A stretch of DNA of 35,452 bases from a virus. A model generated the notes under the pieces. It saw nothing but the letters and a program-made list of their open reading frames with translations. It ran no database searches and was not told the DNA's origin. A program made the translations under genes and the position numbers. Location of the stretch: IMG/VR virus record IMGVR_UViG_3300010354_000264, positions 1-35,452 of that record; one strand, given 5' to 3'. Position 1 is the stretch's first letter. Every line of letters begins with the position of its first letter. Shown here one piece after another: positions 7,334 through 15,960 of the stretch.

Positions 7334-9978
7334 GATAACATCCCTGCTGGTGCTACATCTAACACAATGCTATGTAATGTGATTTCAGCTGTAGCATAAG
7401 TATAATTTAGCATTTGATCACGGCTTAAGGTAAAACCTAGCTGCACAGCATCACCAATTAGCGATGTATTCATTCGGTGCCAAATCTGTCTTTGCGAATT
7501 AGCTGTTGGCATCTGCAAATTGATATTAGACGGTGTTAGGAAAATATTTTCGTTTTCGGGACATGTATACAACACAGTGGAATATATCAGTGTGTTATTT
7601 GTGCTTTCTGGGCTTGGCACTATTGGGCTATTGTTCCACGCATCGTCTGGGTCTTGGCTAAGATATATGTACAACGTAATTTGAGAGTTGTACGTTTTGT
7701 CAAGCAAATATTTTTGGTTGCCAAGGCGTACTTTACGTCCTTGATCCCAATAGATTGGAAACTGTTTAGTTTGTAAAAAGGGCACAGATAATCTAGAAAA
7801 TCTACCTAAACCTAGATAAGAGCTACTGACATAAGGAAGATTAATGACGAAATTGTTAGCATCAACGATCTGCGCAATTTCAAAGACTGTGTTGTTGATA
7901 GATGTAGAAACTGTGCCCAAACAGTTCTGAATATAAATGTAATCGCCTGTCTTGAGACAGTGATTGTTAGATGTAATCTGTGTATATGATCCTGACTGCG
8001 ATATTGCAATAATAGATCCTGACAATCCTTCTGCCGTACCTTGTCCTTTGATCAACACATACCCTTGAGGATTGCCACCAATAACGTTAGGATATAACGA
8101 TTGTGATGACCCTGAGTTCCATGATTCGTTCCAAGTGCTCCATGTGGGGAATGGACAAGTAGCCCAGGTAAATCCTGTTTGTGAATAAAAGCTGCCATGT
8201 GCTGTAAAGTTTTCATACAATATAGCCCATGTTTCTTCGCGGTAGTTCCACAAAAATGTCTGTGTTGGATATTTCCATTGGCTGTTAAGTACGGGATACG
8301 AAAAATAAATCCATTCTTTTTCAAAATCTCTAGCAGCATTGACTCTTTCTAATCCGTTAAACGATCCTTTAACTTGAAATACTGAGTCAGGTATTTGCAT
8401 GTCGATCCTTTGTGCCGACTGCTGACTGGTAATAATAATACCACGTGTACCTATGCTAATTTCACCTCTATCAAGTGTGATAGATGAAAATGTAGAACCT
8501 GACCCTAATTCAGCGTTGATGGAGAAAAACAAAAATGGATAAAGATCATTGCCGCTGTAAACAAAACGTGCTTGTCTGCCGTTAAATCCTACTAACAATA
8601 CATCTTCGTTAGTGCTTACCGTTTTAATTGCTTGTGAGTATCCTGCAGCAAGCCATCCGCCATAACCTGTTTGATCTACATAATATGCTTGTGTATTGTG
8701 TGTTTGGCCTGTAGGCACAACGTTAGCATAATATGGCGTACCGTTCCAACTCCATAGCGCTACATCTTCTAATAATATTGGTTGCCCTGTTGATGTCTGT
8801 ATATATGGCCCAAAAAATACCAATCTGTCTTTGTATGGGACAATAGCCAACGCGCCGCAAAGATAATACAATGCTGGCGTCTCATCATTAATGCTAACGT
8901 TAGTAGCTGTTAACGGGGGTGCAAAGTTAACCCATCCTGATGTGTTAGCTAATGGCAAGCCTGTACCAGATGTCATGTCGCCATCGTAAAAACGTATGCC
9001 ATCACCAGTAGATGTAGGAGATTTGGCTGTTAGCGTCTGGAATATACCTGTGTTATTTAGCACTTTGCCTGTGGTATTGACAGGTACGGTAAATTGTGTT
9101 GGGCTGGTTACGGTAATTTGCTGCGTTGTATCATTTAGCAGATTGGCATCAGCGCCTGTAATCTCGTTAAACCACACATAATCGCCTGTAACAAGCCCAT
9201 GTGGTACCGCGGTATTAACAGTTGTTGGATTGCCTACAACAAAGGATAGTACGGTTAAAAACTGCATGCCAGGATTGTTATTGGTTGCCCAAAATGCGCC
9301 TTGATAATTTGTAGCCCAAAACAACTGATAATCTTGTCCTGACCACGACACGGGGTTATTAGACCCCTTGTAATAGCTTACGGAATAGAAGTTGTTAACA
9401 AGTGCTGTTTGGCGTAGTTGATAAGCATATTTGGTGTCAAAAGCTAATAGATATGGGTACTGATCACTAGGTGATTGCTGATAATCTTCTAAGCCCATAA
9501 CAGGCATAGAAGGGTAGTATGAAAACGTGCCAGTAAGTGTGCCGCCTGGAGCACCGCCAGAAATTGTTAATACGCCTGTAGAATAATTGATTGTGCCAGA
9601 TCCAGCAGGTGACCCTACTAATGTGCCATTAGCTGTTGTAGGTTCTGTATATGTGTTTGTGCCGTCAGTAAGTGTAAAACTGTTGGGGGTAAATGTGCTG
9701 GTAGTCTGTAGCGAAAAATGTGATATGAGGTTAACAGTTAAATTGCCAGATCCATCAAGTGTACCAATTGTCCCTACTTGCCAGTTATTTGGGCTGCCAG
9801 ATGATTGCAATTGACGCTGTAGCTGACCGAGCAATATTGTACCACGTTTGCGCTTAGCTCGTCCTCGCCAAGAGTAAAAGTTGTACATGACAGGGAAAGC
9901 ATCATTGTCAATATTGAATGGCAATCTATTGGTTGTTTGACCTTGGGAAAAATTGCCTATGTAGAGTTTGTCTGGCAC
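7330..9978 (-). CDS. Tail nozzle (tail tubular protein B-like)
   Basis: This 882-aa protein starts MPDKLYIGNFSQGQTTNRLP followed by a segment containing MYNFYSWRGRAKRKRGT, the usual opening of nozzle-type proteins of short-tailed phages. The body is beta-rich. Two insertions at about residues 245-310 and 645-710 resemble the FCCH-type domain often annotated in phage proteins (AVPHGLVTGDYVWFNEITG, and NNHCLKTGDYIYIQNCLG). Length is near the 750-900 aa usual for nozzle proteins. It sits between the adaptor-region genes and the internal proteins, as in T7-like order. The product would form the distal tail tube on the virion. Confidence 0.75.
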   Translation of the reverse strand: MPDKLYIGNFSQGQTTNRLPFNIDNDAFPVMYNFYSWRGRAKRKRGTILLGQLQRQLQSSGSPNNWQVGTIGTLDGSGNLTVNLISHFSLQTTSTFTPNSFTLTDGTNTYTEPTTANGTLVGSPAGSGTINYSTGVLTISGGAPGGTLTGTFSYYPSMPVMGLEDYQQSPSDQYPYLLAFDTKYAYQLRQTALVNNFYSVSYYKGSNNPVSWSGQDYQLFWATNYQGAFWATNNNPGMQFLTVLSFVVGNPTTVNTAVPHGLVTGDYVWFNEITGADANLLNDTTQQITVTSPTQFTVPVNTTGKVLNNTGIFQTLTAKSPTSTGDGIRFYDGDMTSGTGLPLANTSGWVNFAPPLTATNVSINDETPALYYLCGALAIVPYKDRLVFFGPYIQTSTGQPILLEDVALWSWNGTPYYANVVPTGQTHNTQAYYVDQTGYGGWLAAGYSQAIKTVSTNEDVLLVGFNGRQARFVYSGNDLYPFLFFSINAELGSGSTFSSITLDRGEISIGTRGIIITSQQSAQRIDMQIPDSVFQVKGSFNGLERVNAARDFEKEWIYFSYPVLNSQWKYPTQTFLWNYREETWAILYENFTAHGSFYSQTGFTWATCPFPTWSTWNESWNSGSSQSLYPNVIGGNPQGYVLIKGQGTAEGLSGSIIAISQSGSYTQITSNNHCLKTGDYIYIQNCLGTVSTSINNTVFEIAQIVDANNFVINLPYVSSSYLGLGRFSRLSVPFLQTKQFPIYWDQGRKVRLGNQKYLLDKTYNSQITLYIYLSQDPDDAWNNSPIVPSPESTNNTLIYSTVLYTCPENENIFLTPSNINLQMPTANSQRQIWHRMNTSLIGDAVQLGFTLSRDQMLNYTYATAEITLHSIVLDVAPAGMLS

Positions 9979-9986
9979 GGTACCCC

Positions 9987-10583
9987 TTAAAATTGTAATA
10001 CTGCAAAGCTAATAAGTTGTCCAGCTGTTGATCTGTCTATGCGTATACGCAACGTAGGATTGGTAAAATCATAATTAACCACATTTAAACCGCTGCCAGG
10101 CACAGTTGTAGGTCCTGTTGATATCAATACGCATACATTGTTGCCTGTAACTATATTAGCAGCCAACGTAATGCTGTATCTTGCGGTGATGCCTAAGGAT
10201 GCACCTGTTGCTGTTGCATTGACATTGTAATAATTATCAAGCGTTACTGTGCCAGGGACTGCTACTGTTGTAAATGTCCCAAAAGCGCGGATCAAATTTA
10301 TGGGAAATTTGCCTTGCGCGTTGGCAAACATTGCTTGTGCAGATGTATTATTGAGTGTGCCAAGTTCGGTGAAAATAACAGATGCGTTACCTGTTTGAGC
10401 TGCCTGCACTGTTACGTCAGGCATAGATACTTGATCATGCTTGCCAGCATTGATTGTACCGTAGCCGATGTGGTCAACAACTGCCCAGTTGGATATAGAT
10501 TGGAAGTTGGTCAAGATTTGCCCTTGCGATACCGATGGTATATCGTTGGGCTGCGGTATTGTAGGGTAAAACGTTGTAGACAT
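9987..10583 (-). CDS. Structural protein near the tail (decoration or stopper-like)
   Basis: This 198-aa protein begins MSTTFYPTIPQPNDIPSVSQ and continues with a QGQILTNFQSISNWAVVDH segment, an N-terminal pattern frequent in phage virion proteins. Residues 60-198 are beta-rich with small residues, ending RIRIDRSTAGQLISFAVLQF, as expected of a jelly-roll-like or tail-associated fold. ATG 10583 lies 8 nt after the upstream stop with AGGAGAT preceding it. Its place between the tail-tube-like and nozzle-like genes supports a tail or head-tail role. The family is not named with certainty. Confidence 0.65.
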   Translation of the reverse strand: MSTTFYPTIPQPNDIPSVSQGQILTNFQSISNWAVVDHIGYGTINAGKHDQVSMPDVTVQAAQTGNASVIFTELGTLNNTSAQAMFANAQGKFPINLIRAFGTFTTVAVPGTVTLDNYYNVNATATGASLGITARYSITLAANIVTGNNVCVLISTGPTTVPGSGLNVVNYDFTNPTLRIRIDRSTAGQLISFAVLQF

Positions 10584-10591
10584 ATAATCTC

Positions 10592-11833
10592 CTAGCTTGT
10601 GCCGTAACCGCCAGTATTACCAAATCCTATACCAGCAAAATTGCCTGCTGAGAATATGGTTTGTGTGCGTGTTGCGGTAAATTGTCGTTGGCTGCGCTTC
10701 CACACTAGAGCTTCTTGCTCTTTAAAAAGCGGCTCGTAAAACATAAATTGCTCTACATCTCCTGTGTCAGACAATATCTTGCGTGCAGCTCCTCTAGCTA
10801 GATACTCAGACATATAGCCAAATGGTATAGCTGCTGATGAGTTAAGAAATGCTGATGGGGATAGATAACCTTCTAGTTGCACAAGGTATTGTGTAAATGG
10901 CACTGACCTAAATGTAAGTGTATTGTTGTAAAATAGTACAGACCTAGGCATGCCAGGGGTGTAGTAATAGCATTGTACGTTGATGTTTTGTCCTGCAGGA
11001 ATAGGTGCAGGAAAAGTAACTGTTGCTTGGCCAGTAAGGTAATTGATGGTGTTAGATGTAGTGCTATAGCCGCCAGCTAAAGGGATACATCCATATGGCG
11101 CTGGTCCTTGTGTCATCAGCAACCCATAATTGACGTTGTTTGTCAAAAATTGACCGCTGTCACATACAATAACATTAGCTCCTGTGCTGTCAACGCTAGT
11201 GAAATAAACGCCTGGCTCAACGCTTGTTATAGGTACGACGGAGTTGCCGTTATAGGGTGCAGCAGAGCTAACCGTAAGCGTGCTGTTAACCAAAGGATCT
11301 TTATAACTACCTGTCTGGTTAGCTGCTGCAATAATACCTGTTATATCTATATGGCCACGCAATATGTTAGATGCGCTGGCATTGGCTGTCGATGCTTGGC
11401 TAGAACCAAATGGTATTGTGAGTGTGTATGGTCCTGCTGTGCCATCACCTACGCCAACGGTTTGTGTGGGCTGGATAAAGTTATTCCAGAATGAATAAAA
11501 ATCTGAGCGTTGTGTGTAAAATGATGCTTGTGTGCCAGCAATGACGCAATTGTTAGTAAATCCTTGGTACACGGGATATAGGCCTACAGTTTGCCCAGGG
11601 GTACCTGTAGGCTGTTCAATTGTCTCGTAAAGCGGCATGTTGTATCTATCAACGCCGGGAGATGTCTGAAAATTGTACGTTGTTTTAAGGTCAAACAACT
11701 GTATGCGCGGATCTACATCCCACACATAAAAACGGTTGATGTAATCGATGATCAAACTATCGGTAATCTGTGCGTTACTTGGCGATTTGATGATCCTGCG
11801 TACATACGTTACAATATCAGATAACAAGTTCAT
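10592..11833 (-). CDS. Head-tail adaptor / tail tubular protein A-like
   Basis: This 413-aa protein opens MNLLSDIVTYVRRIIKSPSN and then AQITDSLIIDYINRFYVWDV, which fits the helical start of tail tubular A/adaptor proteins. The final 100 residues (YMSEYLARGAARKILSDTGD then VEQFMFYEPLFKEQEALVWK) also fit. A beta-rich insertion of about 200 residues in the middle makes it longer than a T7-type adaptor (about 200 aa), so the inserted domain is probably exposed on the virion. ATG 11833 follows the upstream stop by three bases. The role is to join portal and nozzle. Confidence 0.65.
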   Translation of the reverse strand: MNLLSDIVTYVRRIIKSPSNAQITDSLIIDYINRFYVWDVDPRIQLFDLKTTYNFQTSPGVDRYNMPLYETIEQPTGTPGQTVGLYPVYQGFTNNCVIAGTQASFYTQRSDFYSFWNNFIQPTQTVGVGDGTAGPYTLTIPFGSSQASTANASASNILRGHIDITGIIAAANQTGSYKDPLVNSTLTVSSAAPYNGNSVVPITSVEPGVYFTSVDSTGANVIVCDSGQFLTNNVNYGLLMTQGPAPYGCIPLAGGYSTTSNTINYLTGQATVTFPAPIPAGQNINVQCYYYTPGMPRSVLFYNNTLTFRSVPFTQYLVQLEGYLSPSAFLNSSAAIPFGYMSEYLARGAARKILSDTGDVEQFMFYEPLFKEQEALVWKRSQRQFTATRTQTIFSAGNFAGIGFGNTGGYGTS

Positions 11834-11836
11834 GTC

Positions 11837-12376
11837 TTATCCCATAAATATAGATTTTCTGTTGCTGACAGGATAGGCATCAATACGTTGTACGATTGTA
11901 TCTGCAACAAGATTGCCATAATAACTACCCATTCCGTCTTGTCCTGTTGTTGTGTCGCTCATCTTAAGTCTTCGATATTTTGTCTTTTTAATTTGCTCTG
12001 CAACATATCTAGGTGCGTTCACTATTTTGTTTGACGGGATCTGCCAAAATTCTGCAGGTACGCCAGCATAAGGCTTTGTCCACATTTCAACAGTTTCTCC
12101 AATAATTTCTTTATGCTCAACGATAAAACGTACTCTTTCTTTGTCAAACTCATATTCTTTGCGGAACTTTTCGTTAAACTTCTCACCGCCACCTACTTGA
12201 TATTTTGGTTTTAAGTAGATGCCATCGTTTTCTGCCATTTCTTTGTTAGAAATTTTAGATTCCATCTCTGTTTTTGTTTCTCTGTGCTCTAATGGCTGCG
12301 ATGATAGATCCTTAACAGTCTCGGTAAATTTATCAAACTGTTCTTCTAATTTTTTTACTTCTTTTTCTCTGCTCAT
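11837..12376 (-). CDS. Charged structural-cluster protein
   Basis: The preferred start is ATG 12376 (MSREKEVKKLEEQFDKFTET), giving 179 aa. The longer frame from 12418 overlaps the previous gene and lacks a better ribosome site. The first 60 residues are a charged coiled coil. The centre is basic and acidic (EKFNEKFRKEYEFDKERVRF) with KPYAGVPAEFWQIPSNKIVN following. No membrane segment occurs. A stop-to-start gap of 7 nt upstream and 3 nt downstream marks an operon with the tail genes. The product could be a neck or head-completion protein, but no family is recognised. Confidence 0.65.
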   Translation of the reverse strand: MSREKEVKKLEEQFDKFTETVKDLSSQPLEHRETKTEMESKISNKEMAENDGIYLKPKYQVGGGEKFNEKFRKEYEFDKERVRFIVEHKEIIGETVEMWTKPYAGVPAEFWQIPSNKIVNAPRYVAEQIKKTKYRRLKMSDTTTGQDGMGSYYGNLVADTIVQRIDAYPVSNRKSIFMG

Positions 12377-12383
12377 AATTATC

Positions 12384-12806
12384 CTATGGTGACACGTTAA
12401 TAAAACTTCCTGGCACATAGATAGTCTGTCCGCTACGCGATGTGTTGATCTGTCCGCTGTTGTAATCGCCTATTGCGACAACTTGTGCAGATGTAGGTGC
12501 TTGTACAGGTAATGGGTCAAATGTATTGCTTTCAGTTGAATCTATGTTAACTAATATTTGGTTAGCGCTTGGTATTTCTATCACTATGCCTTGTGTTTGG
12601 TCTAATTGGATTGCTCTGTATGGTGTTGGTATGACAAGCCGTACAAGCTGTCCTATTACGTAATTAACTGGTGTGGTTGTTGTAACAAGTGTGTTGACGC
12701 CGAGCGTTATATTTGCGATGACAAAGACATTAGGCTCATAGAAGTAGCTTTGTACGGGGTAATTGCTGTAAGGGGCTACGGGGCCTGGTTCGGTGGGCAG
12801 GGACAT
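12384..12806 (-). CDS. FCCH-like domain structural protein
   Basis: This 140-aa protein has the block TTTPVNYVIGQLVRLVIPTP and then AQVVAIGDYNSGQINTS. A closely similar pair of blocks occurs in the 367-aa protein just upstream (AHNYVVGQEIAFRIPSA and PQVVAVGDVNTGG), so the two share a domain and may have arisen by duplication. It is beta-rich and soluble. ATG 12806 is preceded by GGTG at short range. It follows the terminator at 12862-12889, so it probably needs its own promoter or read-through. A capsid or collar decoration role is inferred. Confidence 0.7.
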   Translation of the reverse strand: MSLPTEPGPVAPYSNYPVQSYFYEPNVFVIANITLGVNTLVTTTTPVNYVIGQLVRLVIPTPYRAIQLDQTQGIVIEIPSANQILVNIDSTESNTFDPLPVQAPTSAQVVAIGDYNSGQINTSRSGQTIYVPGSFINVSP

Positions 12807-12861
12807 TTGTCACCAAGTTAATTGTAATTTAATTTTACATTGTAAGACATATTTTTTCTTT

Positions 12862-12889
12862 AAAAAACTACCCCCAATTAAGGGGGTAG
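12862..12889 (-). terminator. Rho-independent terminator after the FCCH/decoration gene
   Basis: On the minus strand CTACCCCC and GGGGGTAG form a perfect 8-bp stem with a 6-base loop, followed directly by six T residues. It lies 16 bases beyond the stop at 12905, so it ends capsid-region transcription before the tail genes. Confidence 0.85.
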
Positions 12890-12904
12890 CAATATCACAC
12901 GTTG

Positions 12905-14008
12905 TTAAGCGTTGTAATCTGAATAGGTCGCAACCCAATAGATCACATCGTTGTTAGCCCCAACAAGAACAGAAGATGCATCAGATGCGCATGCTCCTGC
13001 GCCGATGACAAATCCTTGTCTTGTGTTGTTAACAAATGCGCCTTGGATAGCAGGCCCGTTGATTGTGCTTACTCCGTTGACAACTGGAGATGGATACAGA
13101 TTGCCTCCGCTATATTGGACGCCTCCTGTATTGACATCACCGACTGCAACAACTTGTGGGAACTGAAGCCCTGGCACACTAGCAATAGGTTGGTTAGTGT
13201 TGAAAGCTGACATTCCTGTTGATACAGCGTTGCAAACAAACTGTGTAGCACTTGTAACAGATGTCACAATGTAATATAGCGGTGATCCTGGGATCAATCC
13301 GTTAGGTAGAGAGTTAAGCTCTACGGTACCCCAAGCTGATGGAATACGGAAAGCAATCTCTTGTCCTACTACATAGTTGTGAGCTGCTGTTGTTGTTACA
13401 GTTGTTGTTGCTCCTAAGGAGATAGCTTCGATGTAAGACACTCCAGGTGCATACAAGAAAGGATAATTAACTTTCTTAACAAATGCTCCTGTTGGAGATG
13501 TTGACAAAGCTGTGTAGTTAGATCCGTTTCCAGGCCATACTACGCTAAAATGATCAGCATCACCAACTGCGCTTACTCTAAATGGCATACCGCAAATTTG
13601 TGCCATACCTGTCGTTGCAGACTGATATAAGCCTTCAAACATAACGGTGTCGCCTACGCTATATCCGTGAGCTGTAACGTTAAACACGATCGGATTAGCA
13701 GCAGTTGCGCCAATGATCTGTTTTTGTGGTCCAAAAGACCAGTTAAGCCCTGCAGAAAATGATGAGATACCGTTTGATACAACAACGCCAGTTGTTAAGA
13801 CTGGAGTAGCGTTAAACAGATCGCATACTGCGTAGCCTTGGCCCATGTACGCATCCCAAACTGCACGAGGAATTCCGTGGTTAGCTGGGGTTGCAGCAGA
13901 TGTATAGTTCCAAAGCTCAACATGTGTTGGAGCAAAAGGCAATGAAATGACTTTAGATGCTCCTGTAGAGGTAAAAGATCCTCTAGCAATCTTTGAGTAT
14001 TCAGCCAT
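12905..14008 (-). CDS. Capsid-adjacent structural protein with FCCH-like modules
   Basis: Translation most likely starts at ATG 14008 (MAEYSKIARGSFTSTGASKV), overlapping the capsid stop as TAATG with GGAGG upstream. This gives 367 aa and not the longer frame from 14041. A beta-rich opening is followed by modules of the same type as in the nozzle (TAHGYSVGDTVMFEGL at about 125, AHNYVVGQEIAFRIPSA at about 220). The last part, GFVIGAGACASDASSVLVGA followed by NNDVIYWVATY, suggests a compact C-terminal domain. Its place directly after the major capsid gene suggests a decoration, head-fibre or head-completion protein. The specific role is inferred. Confidence 0.75.
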   Translation of the reverse strand: MAEYSKIARGSFTSTGASKVISLPFAPTHVELWNYTSAATPANHGIPRAVWDAYMGQGYAVCDLFNATPVLTTGVVVSNGISSFSAGLNWSFGPQKQIIGATAANPIVFNVTAHGYSVGDTVMFEGLYQSATTGMAQICGMPFRVSAVGDADHFSVVWPGNGSNYTALSTSPTGAFVKKVNYPFLYAPGVSYIEAISLGATTTVTTTAAHNYVVGQEIAFRIPSAWGTVELNSLPNGLIPGSPLYYIVTSVTSATQFVCNAVSTGMSAFNTNQPIASVPGLQFPQVVAVGDVNTGGVQYSGGNLYPSPVVNGVSTINGPAIQGAFVNNTRQGFVIGAGACASDASSVLVGANNDVIYWVATYSDYNA

Positions 14009-15691
14009 TATACACCTCCATAGCTTGTAGCACGTGTGCAAAGCAAGTTGCGGATCGCTGTATCTTGGGTGATCGCTTGGGCTTGCCAGAACTTGATTGC
14101 AAGTGTGGCGTTTTGTGCGAGCATTCCAGAATAGTATGGATCTCTATAGATCAAAGACATACTACATCCGTCTTGGTTAATGTGTGTCACAGCTTGCTTA
14201 CCGAGCACTGTGTTGTAATACACAGCTTGGTTGTTAGCAGATGCTTGTGGCATTACAGGTGCTTCAGATGTTGTGAGAATGCGGACGTTAAATACAGATC
14301 CGTATTCACAGAACAATGCTGAGCTGTTATTTGGGTAATTGTATTGTGCAATAAATCCTGAGCCTGTTAGAGCATCAAAATCTGATTGCAACTGTGTAGA
14401 AGAAATCATAAAGTACGCACTTCTTACTGGTGCTGTACCAAATTTGTTTTCTCCTTCAATACCCGACACAAACTTATACGCATTATTTGTGTCTAAAGTT
14501 GTCGCTACAAGCGAAAAGTCAGAAACTCCTAAATTCGTAGGATTGTCCGAATTTGCGCCGCCGCTAGCGTTGATTTGTGACGCTGCGGACACGATGTAAT
14601 CTCTGAGGATCAGGTCCTCTGACTGTCTCATACAGACAGCAAGACGTTCTGAAACCCATGCTAAAACGCCTTCTTGCAATTTGTTACTCCTCTTGCGAGG
14701 GGAATGGTCATTTCTGCCATTCTCTCATACTCTCATATGAGACCGGACTATATCTTCACGACGTTATTAAATCGTGTTTGGCGTGTAGTCTCTGAGGATT
14801 TTAGATTGAGTCATACCTTTATATGAAAACATCTTATTGTAAATTTGCTGTTCTTGAATACCATAAGGTGTTTTTTTTGGTTTGCTTTTTCTTAAATTTA
14901 TAAAATCTAACACAAGTTTTGCCCTTTCCTTTTTTATACCTATTAGATAAGGAAAAATTAAATCAAGAAATGCTTTTGTTCTTTTCATGCTTCTCATGAT
15001 AATTTCATATCGTTCTAAAGATGGCCCTTTACCTAATCCTGATCCTTTTCTTTTCACAACTTGATATTGAACTTTATATTTATTTAATATTCTTACACAT
15101 TCATTTATAAGATCCTCTGCCGTGTTACTGATTCCACAATTTGGATCAAATCGGAAGTATCGTTTTCCATTTTGTAAACTAGAGTTTTTTGTTAATGAAA
15201 TCCAACCTTCTCCTTTAGTGAATGCTGCTAACCATGATATTTCCCACTCTAATCTTTCCTGCTGATTTTCCATTGTTTCATCTATTTGATTTTTACGTTT
15301 TACTATATAATGTGATAGTAATTACGTACAAATAGCTTTAGGAGGTTCCAGCATATAGCCAAATTTATACAGGACCAATTTTAAAAAAATCCTGAATTAT
15401 TACTTGCTCATTGATCACACAGCCAGTACCGAAGATTGCCATTTGTGCATCAATAATATCTCTTTGCGGTACTTGAGCTGGAGGATCTATCCCGCTATTC
15501 CCAAGTTGTACGGTTGCTGGTTGCAACGCGCGTGGTCGCATGAAACGCATTGTAGTACCACCGTTAGCTGGCATAGACACCTTATCGCATACAATGATGT
15601 ATGGCAAAGTTGGGGTAGGTGTGTACAGCATAGCTGGTGCTAACGACTGCAGAATCATAGGACCTAGGTTGCCAGTAGTTGTAATTGCCAC
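14008..15691 (-). CDS. Major capsid protein, N4-gp56 type, split by a group I intron
   Basis: The coding sequence is in two exons, 15691-15371 and about 14676-14008. It begins with GTG at 15691 after AGGAGT (MAITTTGNLGPMILQSLAPA). Exon 1 has the family pattern of a Pro-rich entry, NGGTTMRFMRPRAL and PATVQL. Exon 2 opens QEGVLAWVSERLAV then MRQSEDLILRDYIVSAAS, which aligns without gaps to the PVLTEA...LDTIVRD helix of N4-gp56 capsid proteins as remembered. The join gives 329 aa, in the family range. Without splicing, exon 1 would stop after 108 residues, so splicing is essential for virion assembly. Exact exon edges are inferred. Confidence 0.85.
14677..15370 (-). ncRNA. Group I self-splicing intron in the capsid gene
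   Basis: On the minus strand the 5' part has a P4/P5-type element TGCTGGAACCTCCTAAAGC (15353-15335). The R element TCAGAGACTACACG is at 14795-14782 and the S element AAGATATAGTCC at 14756-14745. R and S pair as P7 (GACTA/TAGTC). CACG (14776-14773) and CGTG (14760-14757) form P8. AATGG/CCATT (14721-14703) and CCTC-GCAA-GAGG (14700-14689), with a GNRA loop, fit P9 hairpins. The proposed 5' site is U|G at 15371/15370. The 3' end at G14677 keeps frame and gives 694 nt. P1 is not resolved and the edges could shift by a few codons. Confidence 0.85.
14767..15273 (-). CDS. LAGLIDADG homing endonuclease in the intron
   Basis: This 168-aa protein carries one degenerate LAGLIDADG motif, ISWLAAFTKGEGWISL (about residues 13-28), where the Glu in GEG would be the metal-binding acid. 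Downstream helices and basic stretches (VVKRKGSGLGKGPSLERYEI) follow the family pattern. A single motif means it should act as a homodimer, cutting intronless capsid alleles to spread the intron. The ORF lies in the loop between P6 and P7, and its last codons (ILRDYTPNTI then stop) form the R element of the ribozyme core. The start ATG 15273 has no strong ribosome site. Confidence 0.85.
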   Translation of the reverse strand: MENQQERLEWEISWLAAFTKGEGWISLTKNSSLQNGKRYFRFDPNCGISNTAEDLINECVRILNKYKVQYQVVKRKGSGLGKGPSLERYEIIMRSMKRTKAFLDLIFPYLIGIKKERAKLVLDFINLRKSKPKKTPYGIQEQQIYNKMFSYKGMTQSKILRDYTPNTI

Positions 15692-15917
15692 TGTTGACTC
15701 CTAGTAAAAAAAACTATGTTGATATGCTGAAAGGTGGACGATACCTATTACGTCCGTTGTCACACATATCTAGATGAGAGACAAGCTCTCAGTTGATTGC
15801 CGTAACGCTGGCAGCGATGATTGCCTGTAACGCGGGCTAGCGATAATTGCCTGTAACGCGGGCTAGCGATGTCGTATTGACAATTTGTATACTAAAAAAT
15901 TAACTTAATATTTATCA
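15692..15917 (-). promoter_or_regulatory. Structured leader of the capsid gene
   Basis: The gap between the scaffold terminator and the capsid GTG has no ORF of note. On the minus strand it holds a TTGATA near 15918 with TAGTAT about 18 bases on as a weak promoter, then 26-bp tandem repeats, a GAGA/TCTC hairpin near 15775-15790 and a perfect GGACG/CGTCC hairpin near 15735-15755 before AGGAGT. A long folded leader could set capsid mRNA stability or translation. This is inferred from sequence only. Confidence 0.4.
15793..15866. repeat. 26-bp tandem repeats in the capsid leader
   Basis: Two units at 15815-15840 and 15841-15866 differ at one base (CGAT[G/A]ATTGCCTGTAA then CGCGGGCTAG). A degenerate third copy lies at 15793-15814, and a fragment CGAT follows at 15867. 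A related piece (TTGACGCTGGCTAGCGAG) occurs at 16648-16665. The core TAGCGATAATTGCCT recurs at the portal start (20221-20235). Confidence 0.8.
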
Positions 15918-15953
15918 AGAAAAACTCGCGATACAATTTAACATACCGCGAGT
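15918..15953 (-). terminator. Rho-independent terminator after the scaffold gene
   Basis: On the minus strand ACTCGCG (15953-15947) pairs with CGCGAGT (15930-15924), a perfect 7-bp stem with a 16-base loop, followed by TTTTTC. It begins 8 bases after the stop of the gene at 15961 and separates it from the capsid gene. Confidence 0.8.
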
Positions 15954-15960
15954 AAATAAC

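Noticed and set aside
11108-11494. 128-aa plus-strand ORF
   Set aside because: It is antisense to the adaptor-type gene, with a scattered Cys-rich composition typical of shadow frames here.
14700-15360. Split capsid read as an intein or a frameshifted pseudogene
   Set aside because: The intervening frame is closed by stops and has no intein splicing blocks, while group I core elements and an endonuclease ORF are present.
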